This document shows, piece by piece, positions 1 to 7,321 of a stretch of DNA of 7,322 bases. The first letter of the stretch is position 1. Each line of letters opens with the position of its first letter. A program made the position numbers and the translations under genes. The notes beneath the pieces are model-generated. The model saw nothing but the letters and a program-made list of their open reading frames with translations, had not been told where the DNA came from and did not search any database. The stretch lies in NCBI GenBank assembly GCA_025774425.1, contig JALGWA010000069.1, positions 1 through 7,322 on the forward strand, read 5' to 3'. This DNA comes from a bacterium. Its GTDB lineage: Bacteria; Arandabacterota; Arandabacteria; Arandabacterales; JALGWA01.

Positions 1-326
1 ACGGTCTGCACCTCGACGGCCTCGGTCTCCACCGTGGCGGAGGACTCGGGCTCGCTTGTCGAGAAGGCCTTGAGCCGCCAGTGGGCCGACCCCTGGGCGG
101 CCGCCGTGTAGTAGTAGCGGAAGCGTGCCGTCTCGCCCGAGCCGAGGCTGTCGGGGCCCGCGTAGGCGCTGTCGGCATCGAGCGTGCCCGGATCCCCCAG
201 CAGTGCGGCGTCGCAGTAGACGTCGCCCAGGGACCTCGGGAGTATGTTGGTCACGTCGACGATGAGGTCGACGGTCTGGCCGACCGAATAGGTCGTCCTC
301 TGGATCTCATAGGTCACGCGCAGGCC
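1..326 (-). other. CARDB/DUF11-like module (start only, runs off the window)
   Basis: About 108 residues differ from the preceding repeats: GLRVTYEIQRTTYSVGQTVD, LIVDVTNILPRSLGD, then SLGSGETARFRYYYTA and AHWRLKAFSTSE. The order 'SVGQTVDL.V.V.N', 'L..GE.A.F.Y..T' and a final strand followed by an acidic tail resembles CARDB or DUF11 beta-sandwiches found in bacterial surface proteins. The frame is still open at base 1, so the C-terminus and any sorting or anchoring signal lie outside. Confidence 0.6.
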
Positions 327-3300
327 CGAACTCGAAATGACGAACATCTGGTCGCTGACGAGCGCTCCGTCGATGGGGCCGTCGTTGCCCGACGTGTAGC
401 CGCAGCCGTCGACGGGCACCTCCGCGCGGAAAGAGGCGTTCGGTGCCGCGCCCGGCGAGATGTCGCCGGTCACGAACACCGCCGGGACCTCCCCGGCGAT
501 CTCGACCTCCATTCCCTCGACGCTCCAGGACCCTCCCGCGTACGTCAGCTTGCCCGACATCCGGTCGGTCGCCTGCCACTCGCCGTCGCCGTTCGCATCG
601 ACCCAGACCTTGAGGTTGGTGATGTCCGTCGGACCCGCATCGCCCCGGTTGACGATCTCGAGCGCCGTCAGGGTGTCCACCCGGTCGCCGTTCGCCGCCG
701 GCCTGAAGGCGAAGAGCGCCGCCGACGCGTCCCCCGGGGCGAGCGTCCGCCCCGGGACGGGGATGACGTCGTACTGCGCGCGCACCGAACCGTCGATCAC
801 AAGCGGACCGCCGCGGGTTACCGGCATGACGCCGTTCAGGCTGACGGTACGGGCGAACGTGAAGTCCGAGGGCTCCTCTATCGCGACGTCGAGAGTGTCC
901 CCGTCCGTCACGCCGAGGGGGACGTTGGCCGTGACGAAGAAGTAGCACAGCGACTCCGGCGGCAGCGAAACGTTGAGCCCGTCCATGCTCAGCCCGCCCT
1001 CGCTGAAGTATCCCGCCGCGAGCAGTGAATCGCCGTCGAAGCTCCGGCTCGCATCGCTGTCGTAGTAGAGCGAAACCTGGCCGAGCTCGAAGTCGGCGAA
1101 GGCCTGGCCCGACGAGGCCGCCGTCCGGTTGGAAAGCCTGATGCCCGAGAGGTTGTGGGACTCGGCCGCATATCCGTTGTAGAGGGCGAAAGTGAGCACC
1201 TGCGCGTCCGCGGCCCCGGGGTGTGTGACCGAGGCTTCCCTGGGAATCGATATGACCGTTATGCGGTTCGAAGGCAGTGCGAAGTGGGCCTCGGTGTTCC
1301 CCACGGGCGCATCGTCGGGGCCGTCCGTGCCCGACAGGTACGACACGCAGTCGATCGGTATCTCGAACCTCAGCGTGCCCCCCGCGAAGTCGCGCGGCGC
1401 GATGTCCACCGTCACGAAGTAGCGGTTGATGCCTCCGCCGAGCGGGTACGACATCCCCGAGATGCTCCACACGGTGTCGGAGAAAGCGAAGTACCCGAGC
1501 AGCGTGTCGCCACCCGTGAAGCCGGCCGGTCCGAGGTCGGCCCAGAGCTTGACGTTCTGGAGCACGTCCTCGTCCGCCGCGCTTCCCCGATTGACCACCG
1601 TGATGTTCTTCAAGACATCGTCGCGGTAGCCGTTCCTCGGCAGCGTGAAGTCGAGCACGAGGGCGTCGCCGTCGCCGCCGTAGAGTGTGGTGCCCGCGAC
1701 CGGCTCGAGCGAGACCATCGACGCGGGGAATATGTCGATGACGAAGGCCTCGGGATTCCTGACGGGAAAAGTCCCCGACACGGTGACGCTCCCGCCGAAT
1801 CCGATGTCCTCCGCCCGCGCTATACCGAAGTCGATCGTGTTGGCGTTCTTGGCCGTCTCGGCCAGGACCTCGGCCTCGACGAAGAGCACGACGACCCCGC
1901 CCGGGGCCACCTGCAACCCGCCCGTCCCGAAAGCCACCGTCCCGCCGCTCAGCACCCCCGACGCCAATAGACTGTCGGAGGCGCCGCGAACCGACGTGTC
2001 GCCGTCACGGTTGAGCCACAGCGAGACGGCGCCGAACTGACCGTCGATCTCGGCCTGGGCGGCGCCGGCCGGGTCGCCCGCGTAGGAGGTCACGACAATG
2101 CCGTCGACCGCCACGGGGGCCGAATAGCCGTTGACCAGCTCGAAGGCGGCCACGGGTCCCGTGCTTCCGCCGGGGACGATCACGCCGGCCGGGATTTCTG
2201 CCGCACGCACGGTGACGGCGTCGGAACCGACCACGGAGATCGTCGCGACGGGCGCGACCGCCGAGTCTATGGGACCGTCGTTCCGGGAAGCCATCTCCAG
2301 CCCGTGCAGGGGTATGCCGAATGAGAGCGTCGCCCCGTCCGCCGCGTCCCGGTCGAGACTCGCAGCGAGATAGAAGCGGTTCATCTCGGCCTGGAGCGAG
2401 GCGCCCAGGCCGCTCAGTTCCCATTGGTTCCCGGTGAAGGAGACCTCCCCCATCCTGGCCTCGGCCCCGGCCCCGCCCCACACGCCGTCCCCGTCGTCCC
2501 GGTAGAGGACGAGCGAGTCTATGTCCAGCGTGTCCGCGGAGCCGGCGTTGAAGACCGAGAAGATCTCGAGGACGTCCGCCGCGTAACCATTCCTCGGGAT
2601 ATCGATCGTCAATGCGTTGAGGCCGGCTTCGCCGGGCGCGACCGTCGTGACGCCGGGCGGCGTCAAGACGACCTGGCCGGCGACGAGACCGTCGACCACG
2701 GCGTAGCCGAGCGAGTTCAAGGTATCGGGCCCGGCGACCACCGACCCGTCGCCCGTCTCGATATCGAGGCCCGGCAGCATGTAGAGATCGAGAGAGTCCC
2801 CGTCGTGGGGCCGGGCGGCGATCCGGGCCGCGACGAAGAACGTCCGGCTCGAACCGGGGCCGATCAAGTATGAAGCCAGCGACAGCGTCGTCGCGCTCGC
2901 GGCGAAGTCCGCGGACGCGAGGCGAGTGTCGGCGGCGTCGAGGTTTGAGTTGGCGTTGGCGTCGACGTACACATCGAGCGATTCCACGTCGGCGCGCACC
3001 TGGCCCGCCGTGCCCGTGCCCCTGGAGGCGTCCCGCACGGTGATGCTCTCGATCGTCTCGGCCCCGCTGAAGGCATTGGAGATTCTGAACGCGAGCAGCG
3101 GCGCCATCACGTCCCCGGCGTGGACGATCCTGTCGCCGAGCGGAATCTCCTCCGCCGTCGGGACCTCGACGACGATCATGTCCGTCGTATCGGCCGCCCC
3201 GGTTATCGGGCTGGCCGCGGCGATGTAGCATACGCCGGGCGCCATGGCGGTGAAGTAGCCGTCCGGGTCGATTGACCCGGCATCCCCGATCACTTCCCAG

Positions 3301-6300
3301 TCGAGCGGGCCCGGGGTGACCGGCTCGTACGCAGCGTCGAATCCCGATGCGACGAATTGCAGGTTGCCGTTGACCCTGACGGACGCGGTGTCGGGCGTCA
3401 CGAGCAGATAGGCGAGGTTGTTCGAGAGCACGGTGACGACGCGGTTGGTGTCGCTGACTCCGCCGAGGTCGCTCATCACCGCGATGCGCCCGGTGCCGGG
3501 CGCGAGACCTGTGAAGAGACCCGTCGAATCGATCGTCCCTATCCCCCCGAGCACCTCCCACGACAGGTTGCCCGTGCCCGCGGAGTTGCCGTAGGCGTCG
3601 AGGCCCGTCGCGGTGAACCGCTCCTCGCCGCCGAGGGGCACCTCAGCCGAGTCCGGCATGACGTGGAGGCGGGCGAGCATGTCGGCGACGACGACGATCG
3701 GGCCCGTGGAGTCCGAGAGCGCGCCGGCGGAGCACGCGACGGCCCCGGTTCCCGCCGTCGTCGCGGCGAGCACGCCCTCGCTCGATATGCCGCCGATGCC
3801 CCCCATCACCTGCCAGGAATCGACGGGGACGGGCGAAGCGGCGTTCCCGTCGGCATCGTAGGTCGAGGTCTCGAAGGCCAGGGACGTTCCCGCCGTCACC
3901 GTGGCCGTATCGGGCGAGATGACCAGCCTGGCCGGTTCGCCGGCCACGCAGGTTATCACCCCCGTGCTGTCCCGGACGCCGACGGCGAAGACCGCGTCGA
4001 CGACGCCCGTGCCGACCCGGAACAGCGTGAGACTAGTGCTCGGCGCGGGCCCGGGCAGAACGGCGCCTATGGAATCGCCGCCCGTGATGCTCCACGTCGC
4101 CGCGGCGTCGCCGATGAGATTGTCGGCCGAGTCGTAGCCGCGGCAGAACATGGTCATGCCGTCGTCATCGGTGGTCAGGGTGGTGTCATTGACGGGCGTG
4201 CCGTCCGCCCACTCGATGCGCACGTAGCTCAGGCTCCCGCTCGTTATCACGGTCACGGCGCTCGAGTCGGCCGCATAGCCGAGCGCGCCGGCGGGAAGAC
4301 CGAGCCGCGCGGCGACGTGATAGACCGGCGGCGACGGGGCGTTGCCAGCCGTGTAGAGGCCCGAGTCCGTGACCGAGCCCGACGGGTCGCTCGTCCACCA
4401 TTCGGATTCCGCGCTGTAGTCGTCCACGAGATTCGAGTCGGCGTCGAAACCGAGCGCGGAGAACTTGAAGGACGAGTCCTCGACGACGATCTGCACCGCC
4501 GGCACGACATCTATGTAGACGACTTGCCCGGGCACGACCGTGATCGTGTCGGTCAGCGCCTCGACCCCCAGGCTGCTCCGCACCTTGATGCGGCCGTGGC
4601 CCGCCGCGCCCGCCGTGAAGAGACCGCTCTGGTCTATGGCGCCGATGCCGCCGAGCACGTACCACGAGAGCGTGCCCGTCTCCGCGACGGGTATCCCCTT
4701 CGCGTCGAAGCCCGCCGCGGTGAACCTGCGGGTCGAGTCGGCGGAAATGACGTCCCTGTACGGGGTGATCGCCAGGCTGTCCAGCATCCCGGGCAGGACC
4801 ACGACGGGACCGGCGGTATCCGCGAGCGCCCCCGAGACCGCGACGACGTAGCCCGTCCCGGCCGCCGCCGGCGTGAAGAGCCCCGCCTGGTCGATCGCGC
4901 CGATGCCGCCGAGCACGCTCCAGTCGGGTGCGACCTGCGGTGCCGTGGGGTTGCCGTCGGCGTCGATCGAGACGCATTCGAAGTCGAGCGTGCTGTCGGA
5001 GGTGATCTCCGCCGACCGCGGCTCTATGACGAGGTCGGCCGCATCCCCCGGCACGCACGTGATGGCCCCGGATGAGTCCCTTATGGAAGGTGTGTGGGTC
5101 GCGACCAGGCGGCCCGTCCCCGGGGTGTGCATGGTCAGCGTCGTCGACACGCCGAACTCCGGGGAGAAATCGCATATCGAGTCACCCGTGACCGTCCACA
5201 TGACGATCACATCGCCGATCAAGCCGTCCGCGGAGTCGTACCCGCGGCAATAGACGACTGCGCCGTCGTCGTCCGTGGTGAAGGCGGTGTCCGCGACGGG
5301 CGCGCCGTCCTCCCACTCGACGCGCACGTACCTCAGGGACCCGTCCGTGACCACAGTCACTATGCTTGTGTCGGCGAAGGCCCCGTAGGTCGCCGTCACG
5401 TAGTAGTCGGGCGGCGAGAGGTCGCTGCCAGCCGTGTACGCGCCCTGGTCGGTTATGGCTCCCGACGGGTCGGTCGTGCTCCATTCGACTTCCGTGGTGA
5501 TCGTCGAAACGAAGTTGGAGTCGGCGTCGTAGGCCTTGCATACGAAGGACGCCGTCCTGTCCTCGAGAACGGTCTGCGAGTCGGGAGTGACGTCGATGAA
5601 CGCGACCCGTCCCGCGACGACCCGTATGACGCCGGTCGTGTCCGCGATGCCGCCGCTCGATGCGATTATCCTGCCGTCGCCGACCGTGGTCGGCGTGAAG
5701 AGGCCGTCGGCGTCGATCGTGCCTATCCCGCCCGACACCCGCCACTCCGGCGTGACCTGCGGCGCGGTGAGATTGCCGTCGGCGTCGTACGAAGTGCAGT
5801 AGAACTGCAGAGTGCTGTCGGAGGCGACGGTCGCCTCGTCGGGCTCAACGAGCAGCCTGGCCGGCGCGCCGGCGAGGCACGTTATCACGCCCGTCGTGTC
5901 CGCGGTCGAATCATTGTAGGTTGCGACGACCCGGCCCGCCCCCGGCCGCGTCAGCGTTAGCGTGGTGTAGACGCTCGGGCCCGGGCTCACCGTCCCTATG
6001 GAATCCCCGCCGAGGAGGGACCAGGCGGCGGGGACGTCGCCCCGCGGTTCGCCTCCTTCCTTGTAGCCCCGGCAGAAGATCCTCACGGTGTCGTCGTCGG
6101 TGGTGAGAACGGTGTCGCCGAAGGCGTCGCCCTCGATGGTCTCGACCCTGACATAGGCGAGCGACGAGATCACGACCACGGACCCCGAGTCGCTCGCGCC
6201 CGCGTAGGCGGCCGTCACGTAGCATACCGGCGGGGCGAGGGAATCCGGAGCCGTGTACAGGCCGCCCGGAGTTATCGAGCAGCCGACGCCGCATTCGGAA

Positions 6301-6830
6301 ACGCTCCACGACGCGGGCTCGGTCACGTCCTCGACATAGTTGGAATCGGCGTCGTAACCGTCCGCCCTGTACAGGTAGGTCTCCCCCTCGACTATCACGT
6401 TCTCGGGCGGGACGACATCGATCCAGGCGACATCGCCGGGCACGACCATTATCGTGTCCGTCGTCGCGCTCATTCCCAGGCTGCTCGTCACCTTGATGAA
6501 TCCGGCACCGGCCCTCACCGCGTCGAAGAGGCCCGTCGAGTCGATGCCGCCGATCCCGCCGAGCACCTGCCAGGTCAGGGCGCCGAGGTCGTCGACGGCG
6601 TTCCCCTTGGCGTCCCGGCCGGATGCCGTGAACAAGCGCGTCGAGTCGGCCGAGACGGTGTCGCGGGCGGGACTGACGAACAGCGTGTCTAGGGCGCCGG
6701 CGACGACCGTCATCGTCTCGGACGTGTCGCTCAAGCCGTATTCGGTGGCCGTGACGACCATCTCGCCGGTGCCGATGTATTGCGGCGTGAACCTGCCGCC
6801 GGCGTCGCCGGATCGACGCCCTGCCCGACA
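1..6830 (-). CDS. Giant multidomain Ig-like repeat surface/secreted protein (partial, both ends missing)
   Basis: A hand translation of this minus-strand frame shows no stop from 6830 to the window edge (about 2,276 codons, above 200 kDa). The first meaningful residues start near 6806. The stretch 6807-6830 reads as nonsense, and a TGA at 6831-6833 closes the frame upstream. The first ATG (6757-6761 region, MVVTATEYG) lies inside an Ig module and is not a real start. In order the protein holds half an Ig module, 13 Ig-like modules (6695-3162), three alpha/beta pairs (3161-327) and the start of a CARDB-like module (326-1). Motifs such as GGIGTID..GLFT, YDADGN and a terminal VVAG or VVPG recur throughout. 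Codons mostly end in G or C. Such modules are known from extracytoplasmic adhesins and scaffolds, and conserved paired cysteines fit that location. No enzyme domain, transmembrane segment, signal peptide or anchor is visible. The exact role is unknown; adhesion or a surface stalk is inferred. Confidence 0.93.
327..1247 (-). repeat. Alpha/beta repeat pair 3
   Basis: Alpha at 1247-753: LTFALYNGYAAESHNLSGI, QVSLYYDSDASRSFDGD, SLLAAGYFSEGG, YFFVTANVP, DGDTLDVAI. Beta at 752-327: LTALEIVNRGDAGPTDI, NLKVWVDANGDGEWQATD, WSVEGM, AVFVTGDISPGA, then SGNDGPIDGALV. The beta copy contains the clearest calcium-loop-like stretch of the window (564-599). Confidence 0.8.
564..599 (-). other. EF-hand-like acidic loop (DANGDGEWQATD)
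   Basis: Twelve residues with Asp/Asn at loop positions 1, 3 and 5, Gly at 6 and Asp at 12, the spacing of a calcium-binding EF-hand or dockerin-type loop. It sits between a VKVWV-type strand and the next strand of the beta module. Calcium binding is inferred from spacing alone; the flanking sequence is beta-like rather than helical. Confidence 0.45.
1248..2225 (-). repeat. Alpha/beta repeat pair 2
   Basis: Alpha at 2225-1716: GPVAAFELVNGYSAPVAVDG, AVSLWLNRDGD, SDSLLASGVL, VVVLFVEAEVLAE. Beta at 1715-1248: DFTLPRNGYRDDVLKNITV, VNRGSAADEDV, QNVKLWADLGPAG, WSISGM, NRYFVTVDIAP, GTLRFEIPIDC. This alpha copy is the most diverged and lacks the DGDTLD wording (NANTIDF instead). This beta copy has lost the acidic loop. 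Confidence 0.8.
2226..3161 (-). repeat. Alpha/beta repeat pair 1
   Basis: Alpha at 3161-2655: an APLLAFRISNAFSGAE strand, then VESLDVYVDANANSNLD, SSRTFFVAARI and DGDSLDLYM. Beta at 2654-2226: TIDIPRNGYAADVLEIF, SLVLYRDDGDG, NQWELSGLG, NRFYLAASLD, then GATLSFGIPLHG and NDGPIDSAV. The same ordered motifs recur in pairs 2 and 3. I do not recognise a named family with confidence. Composition and alternating strands suggest beta-sandwiches distantly like CARDB or DUF11 modules. Confidence 0.8.
2928..2963 (-). other. Degenerate acidic loop in alpha module 1 (DANANSNLDAAD)
   Basis: This sits at the corresponding place in the first alpha module, with Asp/Asn at positions 1, 3 and 5 and Asp at 9 and 12, but Ser replaces the usual Gly at position 6. 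Related acidic stretches lie near 1029-1061, 1974-2012 and 2496-2498. Metal binding is possible but weaker than at 564-599. Confidence 0.35.
3162..3680 (-). other. Ig-like modules 12-13 (type A-like, end of the Ig array)
   Basis: Module 12 (3680-3420) is a regular A-like copy (VMPDSAEVPLGGEERFTAT; LDAYGN; LGGIGTIDSTGLFTG). Module 13 (3419-3162) is more diverged: LAYLLVTPDTASVRVNG, FDAAYEPV, GDAGSIDPDGYFTA, closing with DTTDMIVVEV instead of VVAG. It marks the change from the Ig array to the alpha/beta repeats. Confidence 0.8.
3681..4526 (-). repeat. Ig super-repeat copy 3 (modules 9-11, types B-C-D)
   Basis: B at 4526-4236 (VVYIDVVPAVQIVVED; FDADSN; SDPSGSVTDSGLYTAG), C at 4235-3939 (LSYVRIEWADGTP; LTTDDDGMTMFCRGYDSAD; closing VITCVAG) and D at 3938-3681 (PARLVISPDTATV; YDADGN; MGGIGGISSEGVL). 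B is about seven residues longer than its counterparts around LGLPAGALGYAADSS. D has drifted at the usual ID..GLFT site (ISSEGVLA). Confidence 0.85.
4527..4787 (-). other. Ig-like module 8 (type A)
   Basis: 87 residues from MLDSLAITPYRD to DTITVVPG, with ADSTRRFTAAGFDAKG and LGGIGAIDQSGLFTAG. It is closest to module 1 in motif wording (DAKG, SSLG, DTI.VVPG), so the A module also recurs as part of the larger pattern. Confidence 0.85.
4788..5609 (-). repeat. Ig super-repeat copy 2 (modules 5-7, types B-C-D)
   Basis: B at 5609-5340 (VAFIDVTPDSQTVLED; YDADSNF; TDPSGAITDQGAYTAG), C at 5339-5046 (LRYVRVEWEDGAP; FTTDDDGAVVYCRGYDSAD; closing AITCVPG) and D at 5045-4788 (ADLVIEPRSAEITSDST; IDADGN; LGGIGAIDQAGLFTP). 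Copies 1 and 2 are nearly the same length (825 and 822 bp), but the DNA has diverged while the key residues are kept. Confidence 0.85.
5610..6434 (-). repeat. Ig super-repeat copy 1 (modules 2-4, types B-C-D)
   Basis: Three Ig-like modules: B at 6434-6162 (AWIDVVPPENVIVEGE; YDADSN; closing VVVISS), C at 6161-5868 (LAYVRVETIEGDAF; LTTDDDTVRIFCRGY; closing VITCLAG) and D at 5867-5610 (APARLLVEPDEATV; YDADGN; GGIGTIDADGLFTP; closing VVAG). The same three types in the same order recur at 5609-4788 and 4526-3681. The B module here carries three extra cysteines (SECGVGC and VCYV) not seen in the other B modules. Confidence 0.85.
6435..6695 (-). other. Ig-like module 1 (type A)
   Basis: 87 residues running from LDTLFVSPARD to DTIMVVPG. 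It holds the hallmark strands of bacterial Big-type Ig modules: SADSTRLFTASGRDAKGN, LTWQVLGGIGGIDSTGLF, then GAGFIKVTSS. It is preceded by the C-terminal half of another module (6806-6696). A second close type A relative is module 8 at 4527-4787. Confidence 0.85.
6694..6807. repeat. 114-bp exact direct repeat, inner copy
   Basis: Bases 6694-6807 match 7209-7322 at every position I compared. The copy encodes the C-terminal half of an Ig-like module (DAGGRFTPQYIGTGE to VVAG). The base before it on the plus strand differs between copies (g at 6693, c at 7208). It ends where the reading frame of the giant protein breaks. Confidence 0.95.
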
Positions 6831-7321
6831 TCATTCGTGGCGACGACGGTGAACTGGTAGGTCGAGTCCGCGTACATCGGATCGTAGAAGGGCGTGATCT
6901 CGAGGTTGCTGAGCCCGGGCGGGGAGTCGCAGTCGCCGTCGTACTGGACCTGGATGTCGTCGAAGTAGGCCCAGCCCGATATGAAGGTCGCGTCCTCGAT
7001 GGCGAACCTTATCCGCGTGTCGGCGGCGATGTAGTCCGAGATATCGTGGAGCATCGCCTCGCAGTACTCGTCCTCGCCTTCCCATATGGTCTGCAGCGTG
7101 TGCCAGGTCTGGCCGCCGTCTCCCGAGACCTGGACGAGCACGGGCCCGTCCGAGTAGTAACCGTCGTAAGGATGGCGCTTGTAGTTGTAGGAGAGATAAG
7201 CGAAGGTCGCGCCGGCGACGACCGTCATCGTCTCGGACGTGTCGCTCAAGCCGTATTCGGTGGCCGTGACGACCATCTCGCCGGTGCCGATGTATTGCGG
7301 CGTGAACCTGCCGCCGGCGTC
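6731..7321 (-). CDS. Upstream part of the same giant protein, frame-broken (MAM-like module between Ig halves)
   Basis: This minus-strand frame is open from the window edge. It reads DAGGRFTPQYIGTGE and ETMTVVAGA (C-terminal half of an Ig module), then a jelly-roll or MAM-like module (about 7207-6935), a short linker (GDCDSPPG), and the N-terminal half of an Ig module (ITPFYDPMYADSTYQF, then VVATNDVGQGVDP). From about 6808 to the stop at 6731 the translation turns into Arg/Pro/Ser-rich nonsense, while the meaningful Ig sequence continues in the neighbouring frame. So only about 7321-6809 is genuine coding sequence in this frame, and it is most likely the N-terminal neighbour of the giant protein rather than a separate gene. 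The ATG at 7276 is internal to an Ig module and is not a credible start. No signal peptide is visible. Confidence 0.8.
   Translation of the reverse strand, partial: DAGGRFTPQYIGTGEMVVTATEYGLSDTSETMTVVAGATFAYLSYNYKRHPYDGYYSDGPVLVQVSGDGGQTWHTLQTIWEGEDEYCEAMLHDISDYIAADTRIRFAIEDATFISGWAYFDDIQVQYDGDCDSPPGLSNLEITPFYDPMYADSTYQFTVVATNDVGQGVDPATPAAGSRRNTSAPARWSSRPPNTA
6804..6833 (-). other. Frameshift / broken junction inside an Ig module
   Basis: Upstream sequence is meaningful in one frame up to GQGVDP (6809). Downstream sequence resumes as DAGGRFTP in the neighbouring frame at 6806. Compared with the other Ig modules, the central part (usually a W.V.GGIG.I stretch of roughly 15 residues) is absent, so this is not a single-base slip but a loss of material plus a frame change. 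The boundary coincides with the inner edge of the 114-bp repeat. Confidence 0.85.
6809..6913 (-). other. N-terminal half of an Ig-like module, truncated at the junction
   Basis: The segment reads LSNLEITPFYDPMYADST followed by YQFTVVATNDVGQGVDP. It matches the first half of the type A Ig modules (for example LFVSPARDTVSADSTRLF) and stops just before the expected central tryptophan strand. Confidence 0.75.
6935..7207 (-). other. MAM-like / jelly-roll module
   Basis: About 91 residues. It opens with an aromatic strand (FAYLSYNYKRH), then DGPVLVQVSGDGGQTWHTL, DYIAADTRIRFAIED and finally GWAYFDDIQVQYDG. The pattern of a gapped first strand, a 'VSGDGGQTW' hairpin and a closing 'FDDIQV' strand is typical of MAM-type and related beta-jelly-roll modules in secreted bacterial proteins, which often bind carbohydrate or act as adhesive spacers. 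The family call rests on these motifs only; a carbohydrate-binding or discoidin-like fold is an alternative. Confidence 0.6.

Noticed and set aside
81..1970. Plus-strand frames at 81-1028 and 1155-1970
   Set aside because: They are antisense to the alpha/beta repeats and composed of Arg/Val/Asp/Gly without family motifs. No ribosome binding site stands out upstream.
2005..3561. A 518-codon open frame on the minus strand in another frame
   Set aside because: The product is an Arg-rich sequence with no domain, overlapping the coherent repeat frame on the same strand. It is a frame shadow.
3357..5075. A 572-codon open frame on the plus strand, the longest complete one
   Set aside because: Its translation is Arg/Asp/His/Gly-rich with no recognisable motif, and it lies wholly antisense to the Ig array. 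GC-rich genes with G/C-ending codons routinely leave such antisense frames open.
4186..5175. Other long minus-strand frames (also 307-1470 and 5911-6834)
   Set aside because: These have the same arginine-rich composition and cover Ig modules that read clearly in the main frame.
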